Below, piece by piece: positions 1 to 4,875 of a DNA stretch of 6,004 nt. The stretch is taken from the NCBI RefSeq assembly GCF_014672695.1, contig NZ_CP053923.1:1143438-1149441 (forward strand), written 5' to 3'. The DNA comes from Defluviicoccus vanus. Lineage in GTDB: Bacteria > Pseudomonadota > Alphaproteobacteria > Rhodospirillales > Defluviicoccaceae. The first letter of the stretch is position 1, and each line of letters opens with the position of its first letter. A program made the position numbers and the translations under genes. The notes below the pieces were generated by a model. The model saw only the letters and a program-made list of their open reading frames with translations, did no database searches and was not told where the DNA came from.

Positions 1-466
1 GAATCAGTTCCAGGTAGCTGAGGCGCACAACGAAGTCGCCCCGGTGCATCAGTTCAATCCCCCCTTTGACCACCGGCGGCAGCGACTTTGTCCGCGGTCC
101 CTGTAGCACCTGCACGAAGTTCTGCAGGAAGATCGACATGCCGATCGCCGAGATCAGCGGCGCCAGACGTGGCGCCTTGCGCAGCGGCCGATAGGCGATC
201 CGCTCCAGCGTCCAGCCATAGACACTGGTGAAGACCATTGATGAGAGAAGAACAAGAACGATGGCGAGCGGCACCCAGGTGACGTCAGCCATGCCGAGCA
301 GGAGAAAGGTGATGACCGCGACGAAAGCACCGATCATGAATATCTCGCCATGGGCGAAATTGATCATGCCAATGATCCCGTAGACCATCGTATAGCCAAG
401 AGCGATCAGGCCATAAATGGCGCCGAGCGTCAGCCCGTTGATCAGCTGCTGGAGAAAATACGCCAA
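1..466 (-). CDS. livH: Branched-chain amino acid ABC transporter permease LivH, 5' part only
   Basis: This is an inner-membrane permease subunit of a Liv-type (HAAT family) ABC importer. It would pair with LivM, the ATPases LivG and LivF, and a periplasmic binding protein to take up leucine, isoleucine, valine or related amino acids. About 155 codons are visible out of the 290-340 usual for the family; the C-terminus lies beyond the left edge. Visible signatures are a first hydrophobic segment at residues 9-34 (ending TMVYGIIGMINFAHGE, the LivH hallmark), further hydrophobic segments at about 42-58 and 64-83, the YRPLR motif at 92-96, and APLISAIGMS at 102-111. The start is TTG at 466-464, because no ATG precedes the conserved FLQQLINGLTLGAIYGL stretch and a strong ribosome binding site sits just upstream. 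An internal ATG would cut off the first membrane helix. No binding-protein gene lies upstream, so livH appears to be first in its transcript. UrtB-type urea permeases are related, but the N-terminal motif fits LivH better. Confidence 0.93.
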   Translation of the reverse strand, partial: MAYFLQQLINGLTLGAIYGLIALGYTMVYGIIGMINFAHGEIFMIGAFVAVITFLLLGMADVTWVPLAIVLVLLSSMVFTSVYGWTLERIAYRPLRKAPRLAPLISAIGMSIFLQNFVQVLQGPRTKSLPPVVKGGIELMHRGDFVVRLSYLELI

Positions 467-469
467 TAG

Positions 470-480
470 CCACCTCCCCT
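470..480 (-). promoter_or_regulatory. Strong ribosome binding site fixing the TTG start of livH
   Basis: On the minus strand AGGGGAGGTGG precedes the TTG codon. Its GGAGG core lies 6 nt from the TTG at 466-464. This near-ideal Shine-Dalgarno placement, together with the absence of any suitable ATG, decides the non-canonical start. Confidence 0.75.
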
Positions 481-605
481 GCGCGCGGACTTGTTGCTCT
501 TCTGGCGCGTGATCGTGGCCAACGCCACCATTGCCCGGGCGTTTGCCCCTGAGCAGACCGCTATGTGTTTACCGTTTTTGGCTATCAATGCAACAGCTCA
601 CCCGC

Positions 606-659
606 CTGGCTCACCGTTCCACGCCGGATTCGGTGGATGCTAGGCAAGCGGTGAGCCAG
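606..659. repeat. Perfect 11-bp inverted repeat with 32-nt spacer
   Basis: CTGGCTCACCG at 606-616 is exactly repeated in inverse at 649-659 (CGGTGAGCCAG). It lies about 140-195 bases upstream of the livH start, reading in livH's direction. It could be an operator for a dimeric regulator, a hairpin in the livH leader RNA, or chance. There is no T-tract, so it does not look like a terminator. Confidence 0.5.
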
Positions 660-820
660 CGCAAGGCAGCTGGCGGCCGGCGGCAGCGAGATAGGGACGC
701 TTGCGATCTCGGCCCAGCCGCCTCGACCGCGTACGGCTGCTCACCCGATCGCCCCATGTGGCACACCGCGCCGCCGCGGGCTCAGGATTTGCATTCTGTT
801 CATCGACGTTAACCGCGGAG

Positions 821-845
821 CGCCGAAGGCGCCGCGCCTTCGGCG
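821..845. repeat. Perfect 11-bp stem, 3-nt loop hairpin
   Basis: CGCCGAAGGCG (821-831) and CGCCTTCGGCG (835-845) are perfect inverse copies around the loop CCG. The stem is very GC-rich and would be highly stable on either strand. It lies about 40 bases from the 882-933 hairpin on the livH side. It has no flanking T-run, so it may be a REP-like palindrome or a secondary or Rho-assisted stop rather than a classical intrinsic terminator. Confidence 0.5.
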
Positions 846-881
846 AACATTGACGCTGGCCTCCGCCATAAACAAATAAAC

Positions 882-933
882 AAAAATAAAGACCCTCGGG
901 CCGGCAAAGCGGCGCGCCGAGGGTCTTATTTTT
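882..933. terminator. Bidirectional intrinsic terminator-like hairpin
   Basis: The stem GACCCTCGG (891-899) pairs perfectly with CCGAGGGTC (917-925). It extends outward through AAAAATAAA on the left and TTATTTTT on the right with one bulged base. The 17-nt loop can form an inner GCCG/CGGC stem (900-903 with 910-913). A-rich sequence on the left and a T-run on the right give a U-tract after the stem on either strand; on the minus strand the T-rich stretch continues for about 20 more bases. This is a textbook rho-independent terminator shape. No intact gene ends into it on either side, so the gene it served may have been lost, or it may shield livH from upstream transcription. Confidence 0.75.
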
Positions 934-1018
934 CGGAAGACTGTAGCTTCCGAACTCGAACACATCGAGTTGAAGCTTGGGCTTTCAACTTCGTCACCGG
1001 TGCCAAGGGGCCGGTGAC
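934..1018. other. Chain of adjacent and mutually exclusive hairpins
   Basis: Four stems lie end to end: 934-939 with 947-952 (CGGAAG/CTTCCG); 953-959 with 965-971 (AACTCGA/TCGAGTT, 5-nt loop); 968-974 with 984-990 (AGTTGAA/TTCAACT); and 993-1000 with 1011-1018 (GTCACCGG/CCGGTGAC). The second and third share bases 968-971 and cannot both form. Together with the terminator at 882-933, minus-strand RNA would read alternative stems and then a terminator, the general shape of an attenuator or riboswitch expression platform. No known riboswitch consensus was recognised, and function is inference only. Confidence 0.35.
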
Positions 1019-1232
1019 CACTTGCTGATCCGGCGGGGTCATGCGTTCGATGCACCCTCCAACTACTGTTGACCTACTATTACTATGCACCCGCTTGCCG
1101 ACCGTTGTCAAGGCGCTGGCCGGCGCGACGTGAGAAGCCCGACCTCGCAACGCTGTCTGTTGGCGGATTGCGCTGCGCTCACATTTATAAATTTGGGGTG
1201 CCGCAGCATCAGTTGCCATACGTGGCGTATGC

Positions 1233-1250
1233 GATCACAGCTAGAGCGGA
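1233..1250 (+). repeat. Left terminal inverted repeat of the IS630-type element
   Basis: GATCACAGCTAGAGCGGA matches the inverse of 4497-4514 at 16 of 18 positions, including an 11-base perfect core (GCTAGAGCGGA). The partner copy lies 3 bases after the IS630 transposase stop codon, where the right end of such an element is expected. A clean flanking TA duplication, usual for IS630, is not visible on both sides. The true outer boundary may therefore be a few bases further out; a TA lies at 1228-1229. Confidence 0.7.
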
Positions 1251-1331
1251 GGCCGATCTGAGTGAATCGTTGGGGATTGAACGAACCCGCTGTCGCGGGA
1301 GTGGGGTGATCGGTTAGCAGGGACAGCTCCC

Positions 1332-1372
1332 GTCTGAGAGGATTACGGCGTGTTGAAGCCCTATTCTCAGAC
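1332..1372. repeat. 8-bp inverted repeat just upstream of the recombinase start
   Basis: GTCTGAGA (1332-1339) and TCTCAGAC (1365-1372) are exact inverse copies with a 25-nt spacer, ending one base before the AGGAG ribosome binding site at 1373-1377. It may be part of the IS91 left (termination) end or a leader hairpin able to hide the ribosome binding site. A second, 6-bp pair (CGGGAG 1296-1301 with CTCCCG 1327-1332) lies just upstream. Confidence 0.4.
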
Positions 1373-1384
1373 AGGAGCACCTCG

Positions 1385-1956
1385 ATGGCCGAGATGAGCC
1401 CTCTGCGCCGGCGCATGACCGAGGACATGACGGTCCGCAATCTGTCGCCGGCGACGCAACGGTCCTATCTGCACGCGGTCAGCAAGTTCAGCCGCCACTT
1501 CGCGTCGCTCGCCGGACCAGCTTGGCCTGGAGGACGTGCGCGCGTTCCAGGTCCATCTGGTGTCGACCGGCATTTCGTGGCCGGCGCTGAACCAGACGGT
1601 GTGTGCCCTGCGGTTTTTCTACGGCGTGACGCTCGGGCACGGCGAGATCCCGGAGCGGATCCCCTACGCGCGCGAGCCGCACAAGCTGCCAGTGGTGTTG
1701 AATGCCGATGAAGTGGTGCGCTTTCTCGAGGCGGTGCCCAGCCTGAAGAGCCGCGCTGCGCTGGCAACGGCCTATGCGGCACAGCTTCGCCACCCACCTG
1801 CTGGAGAACGGCACCGACATCCGCATCATCCAGGTGCTGCTTGGCCACGCCAATCTGTCGAGCACGGTCCGCTATACCCGGGTCTCGAACGGCCTGATCC
1901 GGCGAACGCAGAGCCCGCTCGACCGGCTGACGCTGGAGGTCGTGCCGCCCGCCTGA
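1385..1956 (+). pseudogene. Tyrosine recombinase/integrase, frameshifted and internally deleted
   Basis: The product would have been a phage-integrase-type site-specific recombinase of about 290-330 residues. Translation starts at ATG 1385 behind AGGAG with a 7-nt gap and gives the start of a SAM-like core-binding domain (LSPATQRSYLHAVSKFSRHF). The frame then breaks near 1502-1506. Dropping one base, most simply C1503, restores a smooth reading (FGRSPDQLGLEDVRAFQV) that continues to LKSRAALATAYAA near 1770. There the frame changes again and runs straight into the C-terminal catalytic motif LRHSFATHLLENGTDIR, followed by LLGHANLSSTVRY. Roughly 100 residues are missing, including the box I arginine region and the first histidine of box II. 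The second arginine, the GH and the candidate nucleophile tyrosine remain. The gene cannot make an active recombinase. The stop at 1954-1956 lies 12 bases before the transposase start, which suggests the two were translationally linked. Confidence 0.88.
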
Positions 1957-1968
1957 TGCGGCCGCACG

Positions 1969-3144
1969 ATGGCGGCCAGATGGGAGGTGGCGGATGTCTT
2001 CCGCCGCCATGGGGATGCTTATCGCCGGGCGCACGACGGCCATCTGGGCCGGGTCGAGCGGCGGGTGATGAGTGCGGTCGCGCTGTGCCGGACGGCGGCG
2101 CTGGGCGGCCATGCCGAGGGTTGCGCCGACTGCGGCTTCGTCCGCCACGCTTACAACTCCTGCCGCAACCGGCACTGCCCGAAGTGCCAGGGTCAGGCCC
2201 GCGCCGAGTGGCTGGCTGCCCGGCAGGCCGAGCTCCTGCCGGTGCCGTACTTCCACGTCGTCTTCACGGTAGCGTCGCCGGCGGCCGAGATCGCCTTCCA
2301 GAACAAGCAGACGGTCTATGCCATCCTGTTCCGCACGGCGGCGGAGACGCTGCGCCGGATCGCCGCCGACCCGAATCACCTCGGGGCCGAGATCGGTCTC
2401 GTCGCCGTGCTCCACACCTGGGGCCAGACCCTGCAGCATCATCCCCATGTCCATTGCGTCGTACCCGGCGGTGGCCCGTCGCCCGACGGCACCGCTGGGT
2501 CGCCCTGCCGGCCCGGCTTCTTCCTGCCGATCCGCGTCCTCTCGCGGCTGTTTCGCCGGCTGTTCCTGGACGAACTGCGCGCCGCGTTCGACGCTGGTCA
2601 GCTCGGCTTGTTCGGCGATCTCGCCCACCTCGCCGACCCGGCCGGCTTCGCTCGTCGCCTCCGCGATCTGCGGCGGGCCGAATGGATCGTCTATGCGAAG
2701 CCGCCGTTCGGTGGGCCGGAACAGGTGCTGGCCTATCTCGCTCGCTACACCCACCGCGTCGCCATCGCCAATTCGCGGCTGATGACCGTGACCGAGGATG
2801 ACGTCACGTTCCGCTGGAAGGACTATCGTCACCACGGCAAATCGAAGGTCATGGCCCTCGACGCCGACGAGTTCATCCGCCGCTTCCTGCTCCACACCCT
2901 GCCGGACGGGTTCCATCGCATCCGCCATTACGGCTTCCTCGCAAACGGCCACCGCGCCGCGAAGCTGGCGCTGTGCCGCGAGTTGTTGGCCGCGCGACCG
3001 ATCATCGAGCCCGCAACACCGACTGAGCCGAAGCAGGCCACCATTGCGTTCGATCGCTGCCCCTGCTGCGGCGGCGCGATGATCACCTTCGCCATCCTCC
3101 TTCGACCACCGCCCCGCCCCTCGTTCCGCCAGGACACCTCATGA
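1969..3144 (+). CDS. tnpA: IS91-family transposase (HUH/Y2 rolling-circle type)
   Basis: This 391-residue protein matches the usual IS91 transposase length and reads without interruption. An N-terminal zinc-binding region carries C52-x2-C55, C65, and C70-PK-C73 (CRNRHCPKC). The HUH metal-binding motif is in LQHHPHVHCVVPGGG, with H160 and H162. The paired nucleophile tyrosines are Y256 and Y260 in AYLARYTHR, followed by the conserved FRWKDYRHHGKSKVM region (281-295) and a C-terminal CPCC cluster at 364-367. These enzymes nick one strand at the element's 3' origin and drive rolling-circle transposition into a short target tetranucleotide. The start ATG 1969 gives the expected EVADVFRRHGDAYRR beginning. 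It follows the dead recombinase by 12 bases, so expression probably depends on the promoter upstream of that gene or on an external one. All catalytic residues are present, making it the only apparently functional mobile-element gene here. Confidence 0.93.
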   Translation: MAARWEVADVFRRHGDAYRRAHDGHLGRVERRVMSAVALCRTAALGGHAEGCADCGFVRHAYNSCRNRHCPKCQGQARAEWLAARQAELLPVPYFHVVFTVASPAAEIAFQNKQTVYAILFRTAAETLRRIAADPNHLGAEIGLVAVLHTWGQTLQHHPHVHCVVPGGGPSPDGTAGSPCRPGFFLPIRVLSRLFRRLFLDELRAAFDAGQLGLFGDLAHLADPAGFARRLRDLRRAEWIVYAKPPFGGPEQVLAYLARYTHRVAIANSRLMTVTEDDVTFRWKDYRHHGKSKVMALDADEFIRRFLLHTLPDGFHRIRHYGFLANGHRAAKLALCRELLAARPIIEPATPTEPKQATIAFDRCPCCGGAMITFAILLRPPPRPSFRQDTS

Positions 3145-3175
3145 GCCGCCGGCATCCTTGCCGCTCCGCCTGTCC

Positions 3176-3203
3176 GGCACCGACGCTGCCGTGCGTCGGT
3201 GCC
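3176..3203 (+). repeat. Perfect 11-bp stem hairpin 32 bases after the IS91 transposase stop
   Basis: GGCACCGACGC (3176-3186) and GCGTCGGTGCC (3193-3203) are exact inverse copies around a 6-nt loop. No U-run follows, so it is not a classical intrinsic terminator. It may stabilise the transposase mRNA 3' end or be part of the replication-origin region of the element. Confidence 0.5.
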
Positions 3204-3428
3204 CATAGCCTTGTCCAACAGCCTGCCCGGCTGCGCCAGATCCGGCGCAGCGCCCCTCGAACGCGCGGTTCAGCTCACTGCCGCGACCAACCGCCCGGCA
3301 TCGCCGGCCTCGACCGCTCCCGGGCAATTCTCATGCAGACCCGCCCGAAAGCTGTCTCGGACCACCAGACGCGGCAACAATCCCCATAGCTCGCCGGCCA
3401 TCCGCGGGTTCGCTCAATCCGGCTTCAA

Positions 3429-3473
3429 TGAGGTCGCGCCGACGCACGCCAAACACCTCGTCACGCGACCTCA
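3429..3473 (+). repeat. Long inverted repeat near the IS91 right end
   Basis: TGAGGTCGCG (3429-3438) and CGCGACCTCA (3464-3473) are perfect inverse copies. Inside, GACG (3441-3444) can pair with CGTC (3459-3462), extending the hairpin with small bulges. It ends 30 bases before the proposed element end at 3503. IS91-type origins typically carry a subterminal palindrome recognised by the transposase, and this is the best candidate. Confidence 0.5.
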
Positions 3474-3545
3474 CAGAAGCCTCCAGATTCCCATTGGGGG
3501 CTGGTTCTGATTCAAGATGTCTGCCGGAGGAGGAGGCCGGTGGAC

Positions 3546-4493
3546 ATGTCGACAGCGCTTTCCCTCGATCTTCGCGTCCGGGTTCTCAAGGCGGTGGCGG
3601 AAGGCGCGAGCCATCGCGCGGCGGCGGCGCGGTTCGGCGTCAGCGCCGCCAGCGTGAGCCGATGGCGGGCGCTGGAGCGGACGCAGGGTGATCCGCGCCC
3701 TGGCCCGCTCGGCGGCGACCGCCGCTCCGCCCGCGTCGAGGCGCAAGGCGCGCTGATCCGGCAGCTGATCGAGGCGACGCCGGACGTCACCACCGAAGAG
3801 CTGCGCGCGACGCTGGCCGAGCGGGGCCACGGTTTCGGCTACGGCACGCTGCAGCGGTTCTTCCGCCGCCACGGGCTCACGCGCAAAAAAGACCGGCCAT
3901 GCGACCGAACAGGACCGCCCCGACATCCTGAAGCAGCGCGAGGCGTGGTTCGACGGCCAGATCGACCTGGCCCCGGAGCGCCTCGTGTTCATCGACGAGA
4001 CCTGGGCGAAGACCAACATGGGCCGTACCTACGGCCGCGCGCCCCGCGGCGAGCGGCTGCGCATGGGCTTCCCCATGGCCACTGGAAGACCACGACCTTC
4101 GTCGGCGCCCTGACCATGCGCGGCATGATCGCCCCCTTCGTGCTCACCGGAGCGATCAACCGCGACGCCTTCGATGCCTATGTCGAGAAGGTGCTCGTCC
4201 CCGAGCTCCGCCCCGGCGACATCGTGATCATGGACAACCTGTCCAGCCACAAGGGGCCGCGCACCGATGCGCTGATCAAGGACGCGGGCGCCAGCCTCCT
4301 CTTCCTGCCGCCCTACAGCCCCGACTTCAACCCCATTGAGAAGGCGTTCGCGAAGCTCAAGGCCCTGCTCCGCAAGGCCGCCGAGCGCACCGTCGAAGCC
4401 CTCTGGGCCGCCATCGGCCGCTTCGCCGACGACTTCACCCCAGCCGAGTGCGCAAACTACTTCAGCGCCTGCGGATACGATCCAGACTGGTAG
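3546..4493 (+). pseudogene. IS630-family transposase with two compensating frameshifts
   Basis: The gene encoded a DDE transposase of about 315 residues that cuts out and reinserts the IS630 element. The N-terminal part has a helix-turn-helix (LDLRVRVLKAVAEGASHR through FGVSAASVSRWR). The C-terminal part has the second Asp in MDNLSSHKG and the catalytic Glu in PDFNPIEKAFAKLK. Between about 3889 and 4073 the open frame is scrambled. The correct protein there (HATEQDRPDILKQ, then VFIDETWAKT with the first catalytic Asp at 3994-3996) is in the next frame. The entry fits one extra A in the A6 run at 3885-3890; the exit fits one lost C in the CCCC run at 4071-4074. The shifts cancel, so one 317-codon frame from GTG 3540 stays open and looks intact. 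I prefer ATG 3546 (AGGAGG at 3531-3536), but GTG 3540 is possible. The protein as written lacks a complete catalytic triad. Confidence 0.85.
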
Positions 4494-4496
4494 GAT

Positions 4497-4514
4497 TCCG
4501 CTCTAGCCGCGATC
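4497..4514 (-). repeat. Right terminal inverted repeat of the IS630-type element
   Basis: TCCGCTCTAGCCGCGATC is the inverse partner of 1233-1250 (16 of 18 matches, 11 consecutive). It begins 3 bases after the transposase stop codon, a compact arrangement typical of IS630 elements. Confidence 0.7.
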
Positions 4515-4723
4515 ATGCAAGAGGGGGAGTGGCGCGCCGTAGGATCGAGGCGCCGGTGGCCGGCCGCATGGTCGGGTTCGCCTGCGGAGACAAATAGTAG
4601 AGTCAAAATAGCTGGCTTCGATCGCTGCAACCATCAACGGCACACTACTTTTGAGATGCAATATTTACGCTTGGACAACCAGAACAACTCTACTACAGAC
4701 TTATCTATGTACACACGTTATTA

Positions 4724-4753
4724 TTGACACTGCGTATCAAAATAGGAGAAAAT
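4724..4753 (+). promoter_or_regulatory. Candidate sigma-70-type promoter for the multicopper oxidase
   Basis: A perfect TTGACA (4724-4729) is followed after an 18-base spacer by GAAAAT (4748-4753), a 4-of-6 match to the -10 consensus. It sits about 80 bases before the GTG start in an AT-rich patch. The weak -10 box keeps this tentative, and it may need an activator such as a metal-responsive regulator. No such operator was recognised. Confidence 0.3.
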
Positions 4754-4813
4754 GCCGCAGCTTGAATAGACTGCAGTCACTATTGCTCAATAGGGCGAAA
4801 ATGCAGCGAATAG
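4741..4813 (+). repeat. Imperfect direct repeat in the oxidase leader, each copy with an ATG
   Basis: Copy 1 (4741-4769) and copy 2 (4789-4813) both begin AATAGG, contain AAAATGC and CAGC, and end GAATAG. Their starts lie 48 bases apart, and copy 2 is 4 bases shorter. Each places a purine-rich AGG a few bases before an ATG. Copy 1 encodes only five codons (MPQLE) before a stop; copy 2 opens the 24-codon frame at 4801. It may be a duplicated ribosome-loading site, a regulator-binding repeat, or a chance tandem duplication. Confidence 0.4.
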
Positions 4814-4875
4814 GGATGGGAGGGAAGAAAACGTGCTGTCATCTTTTCGACGCACCGCACTTGTTGCCGGGATAG
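4801..4875 (+). CDS. Possible 24-codon leader peptide overlapping the oxidase start
   Basis: ATG 4801, preceded by AGGG at 4792-4795, opens a frame of 24 residues ending at TAG 4873-4875. It overlaps the first 43 bases of the oxidase gene in another frame. The peptide contains KKTCCHLFDAPH, a Cys-Cys-His group capable in principle of binding copper. Short Cys-containing upstream frames that tune translation of metal-uptake genes are known in some bacteria. Here conservation is unknown and the frame may be accidental. Confidence 0.15.
   Translation: MQRIGMGGKKTCCHLFDAPHLLPG

Larger units (their letters stand above)
481..1232. other. Long intergenic region without a supportable gene, rich in inverted repeats
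   Basis: About 750 bases separate the livH start from the left end of the mobile-element nest. Short open frames exist on both strands, but none has a good ribosome binding site together with a recognisable protein motif. One minus-strand frame (926-1219, 97 codons) ends exactly at the edge of the 882-933 hairpin, so it could be the decayed tail of a lost gene. I do not recognise the protein and do not call it. The region should contain the livH promoter. A TTGCAT / TAAACA pair with a 16-nt spacer can be read on the minus strand near 560-590, but it is too weak to annotate. Four groups of inverted repeats are listed separately. Confidence 0.6.
1251..3503 (+). mobile_element. IS91-type rolling-circle element with accessory tyrosine recombinase relic
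   Basis: The unit holds a broken tyrosine recombinase gene followed by an IS91-family HUH transposase and a non-coding 3' tail with hairpins. IS91-type elements transpose by rolling-circle replication from an origin at the transposase 3' end, make no target duplication, and are known to insert next to GTTC or CTTG. A GTTC occurs at 3504-3507, just where sequence I attribute to the IS630 left part resumes. The left limit is placed at 1251 because the recognisable IS630 end stops there, but it could lie anywhere up to about 1320. IS91 relatives with an upstream tyrosine recombinase frame are known in the family. Confidence 0.6.
3145..3503. other. Non-coding 3' tail of the IS91-type element (probable ori end)
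   Basis: About 360 bases follow the transposase stop without a convincing gene. The open frames (for example 3141-3389) show biased, low-information composition and no recognisable motif. In IS91-type elements the replication origin sits at this end. Two strong hairpins (3176-3203 and 3429-3473) are consistent with that role, and the unit would stop at 3503 before GTTC. Whether the real origin nick is at 3503/3504 is inference. Confidence 0.5.
1233..4514 (+). mobile_element. IS630-family element, interrupted by an IS91-type element
   Basis: This outer element is bounded by the 18-bp inverted repeats and contains a DDE transposase gene next to its right end. Removing 1251-3503 leaves about 1,029 bp, the normal size of an IS630-family member. 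The left end would then sit about 40 bases before the transposase start codon. IS630/Tc1-mariner elements move by cut and paste into TA dinucleotides. This copy cannot encode its own active transposase because of the double frameshift. The outer limits are approximate. Confidence 0.65.
4515..4832. other. AT-richer spacer and leader before the multicopper oxidase gene
   Basis: About 320 bases between the IS630 right end and the oxidase start contain no gene I can support. The first 70 bases are GC-rich. The rest is clearly AT-richer than the mobile elements, and it includes a candidate promoter, a direct repeat and mini-ORFs, listed separately. An open frame at 4515-4727 has no ribosome binding site or recognisable motif and is not called. 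Confidence 0.6.

Noticed and set aside
640..1055. Overlapping minus-strand open frames of about 105 codons
   Set aside because: They span the terminator hairpin and palindromes, have no suitable ribosome binding site and show no recognisable domain. They look like accidental frames in GC-rich DNA.
1069..1097. TTGACC near 1069 as a promoter for a rightward gene
   Set aside because: No acceptable -10 box lies at 16-18 bases and no real gene follows within a sensible distance.
470..1384. CRISPR array, tRNA or rRNA in the long intergenic region
   Set aside because: No regularly spaced direct repeats, no cloverleaf and no rRNA-like sequence were seen on either strand.
1536..2801. A 421-codon plus-strand frame that could be read as one large protein
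   Set aside because: Only its first 80 or so residues are genuine recombinase. After about 1770 it is an out-of-frame shadow over the transposase, rich in Arg, Pro and Gly.
1465..2952. A 495-codon open frame on the minus strand
   Set aside because: It lies antisense to the recombinase relic and the IS91 transposase, whose plus-strand motifs (zinc cysteines, HUH, paired Tyr) are decisive. Long antisense frames are expected in GC-rich coding DNA.
3141..3389. An 82-codon frame overlapping the transposase stop (ATGA)
   Set aside because: The overlap looks like translational coupling, but the frame covers the 11-bp hairpin, has no motif and lies where IS91-type elements carry their non-coding origin region.
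4515..4727. A 70-codon frame just after the IS630 right end
   Set aside because: It has no ribosome binding site or recognisable motif, and it crosses a change in base composition.
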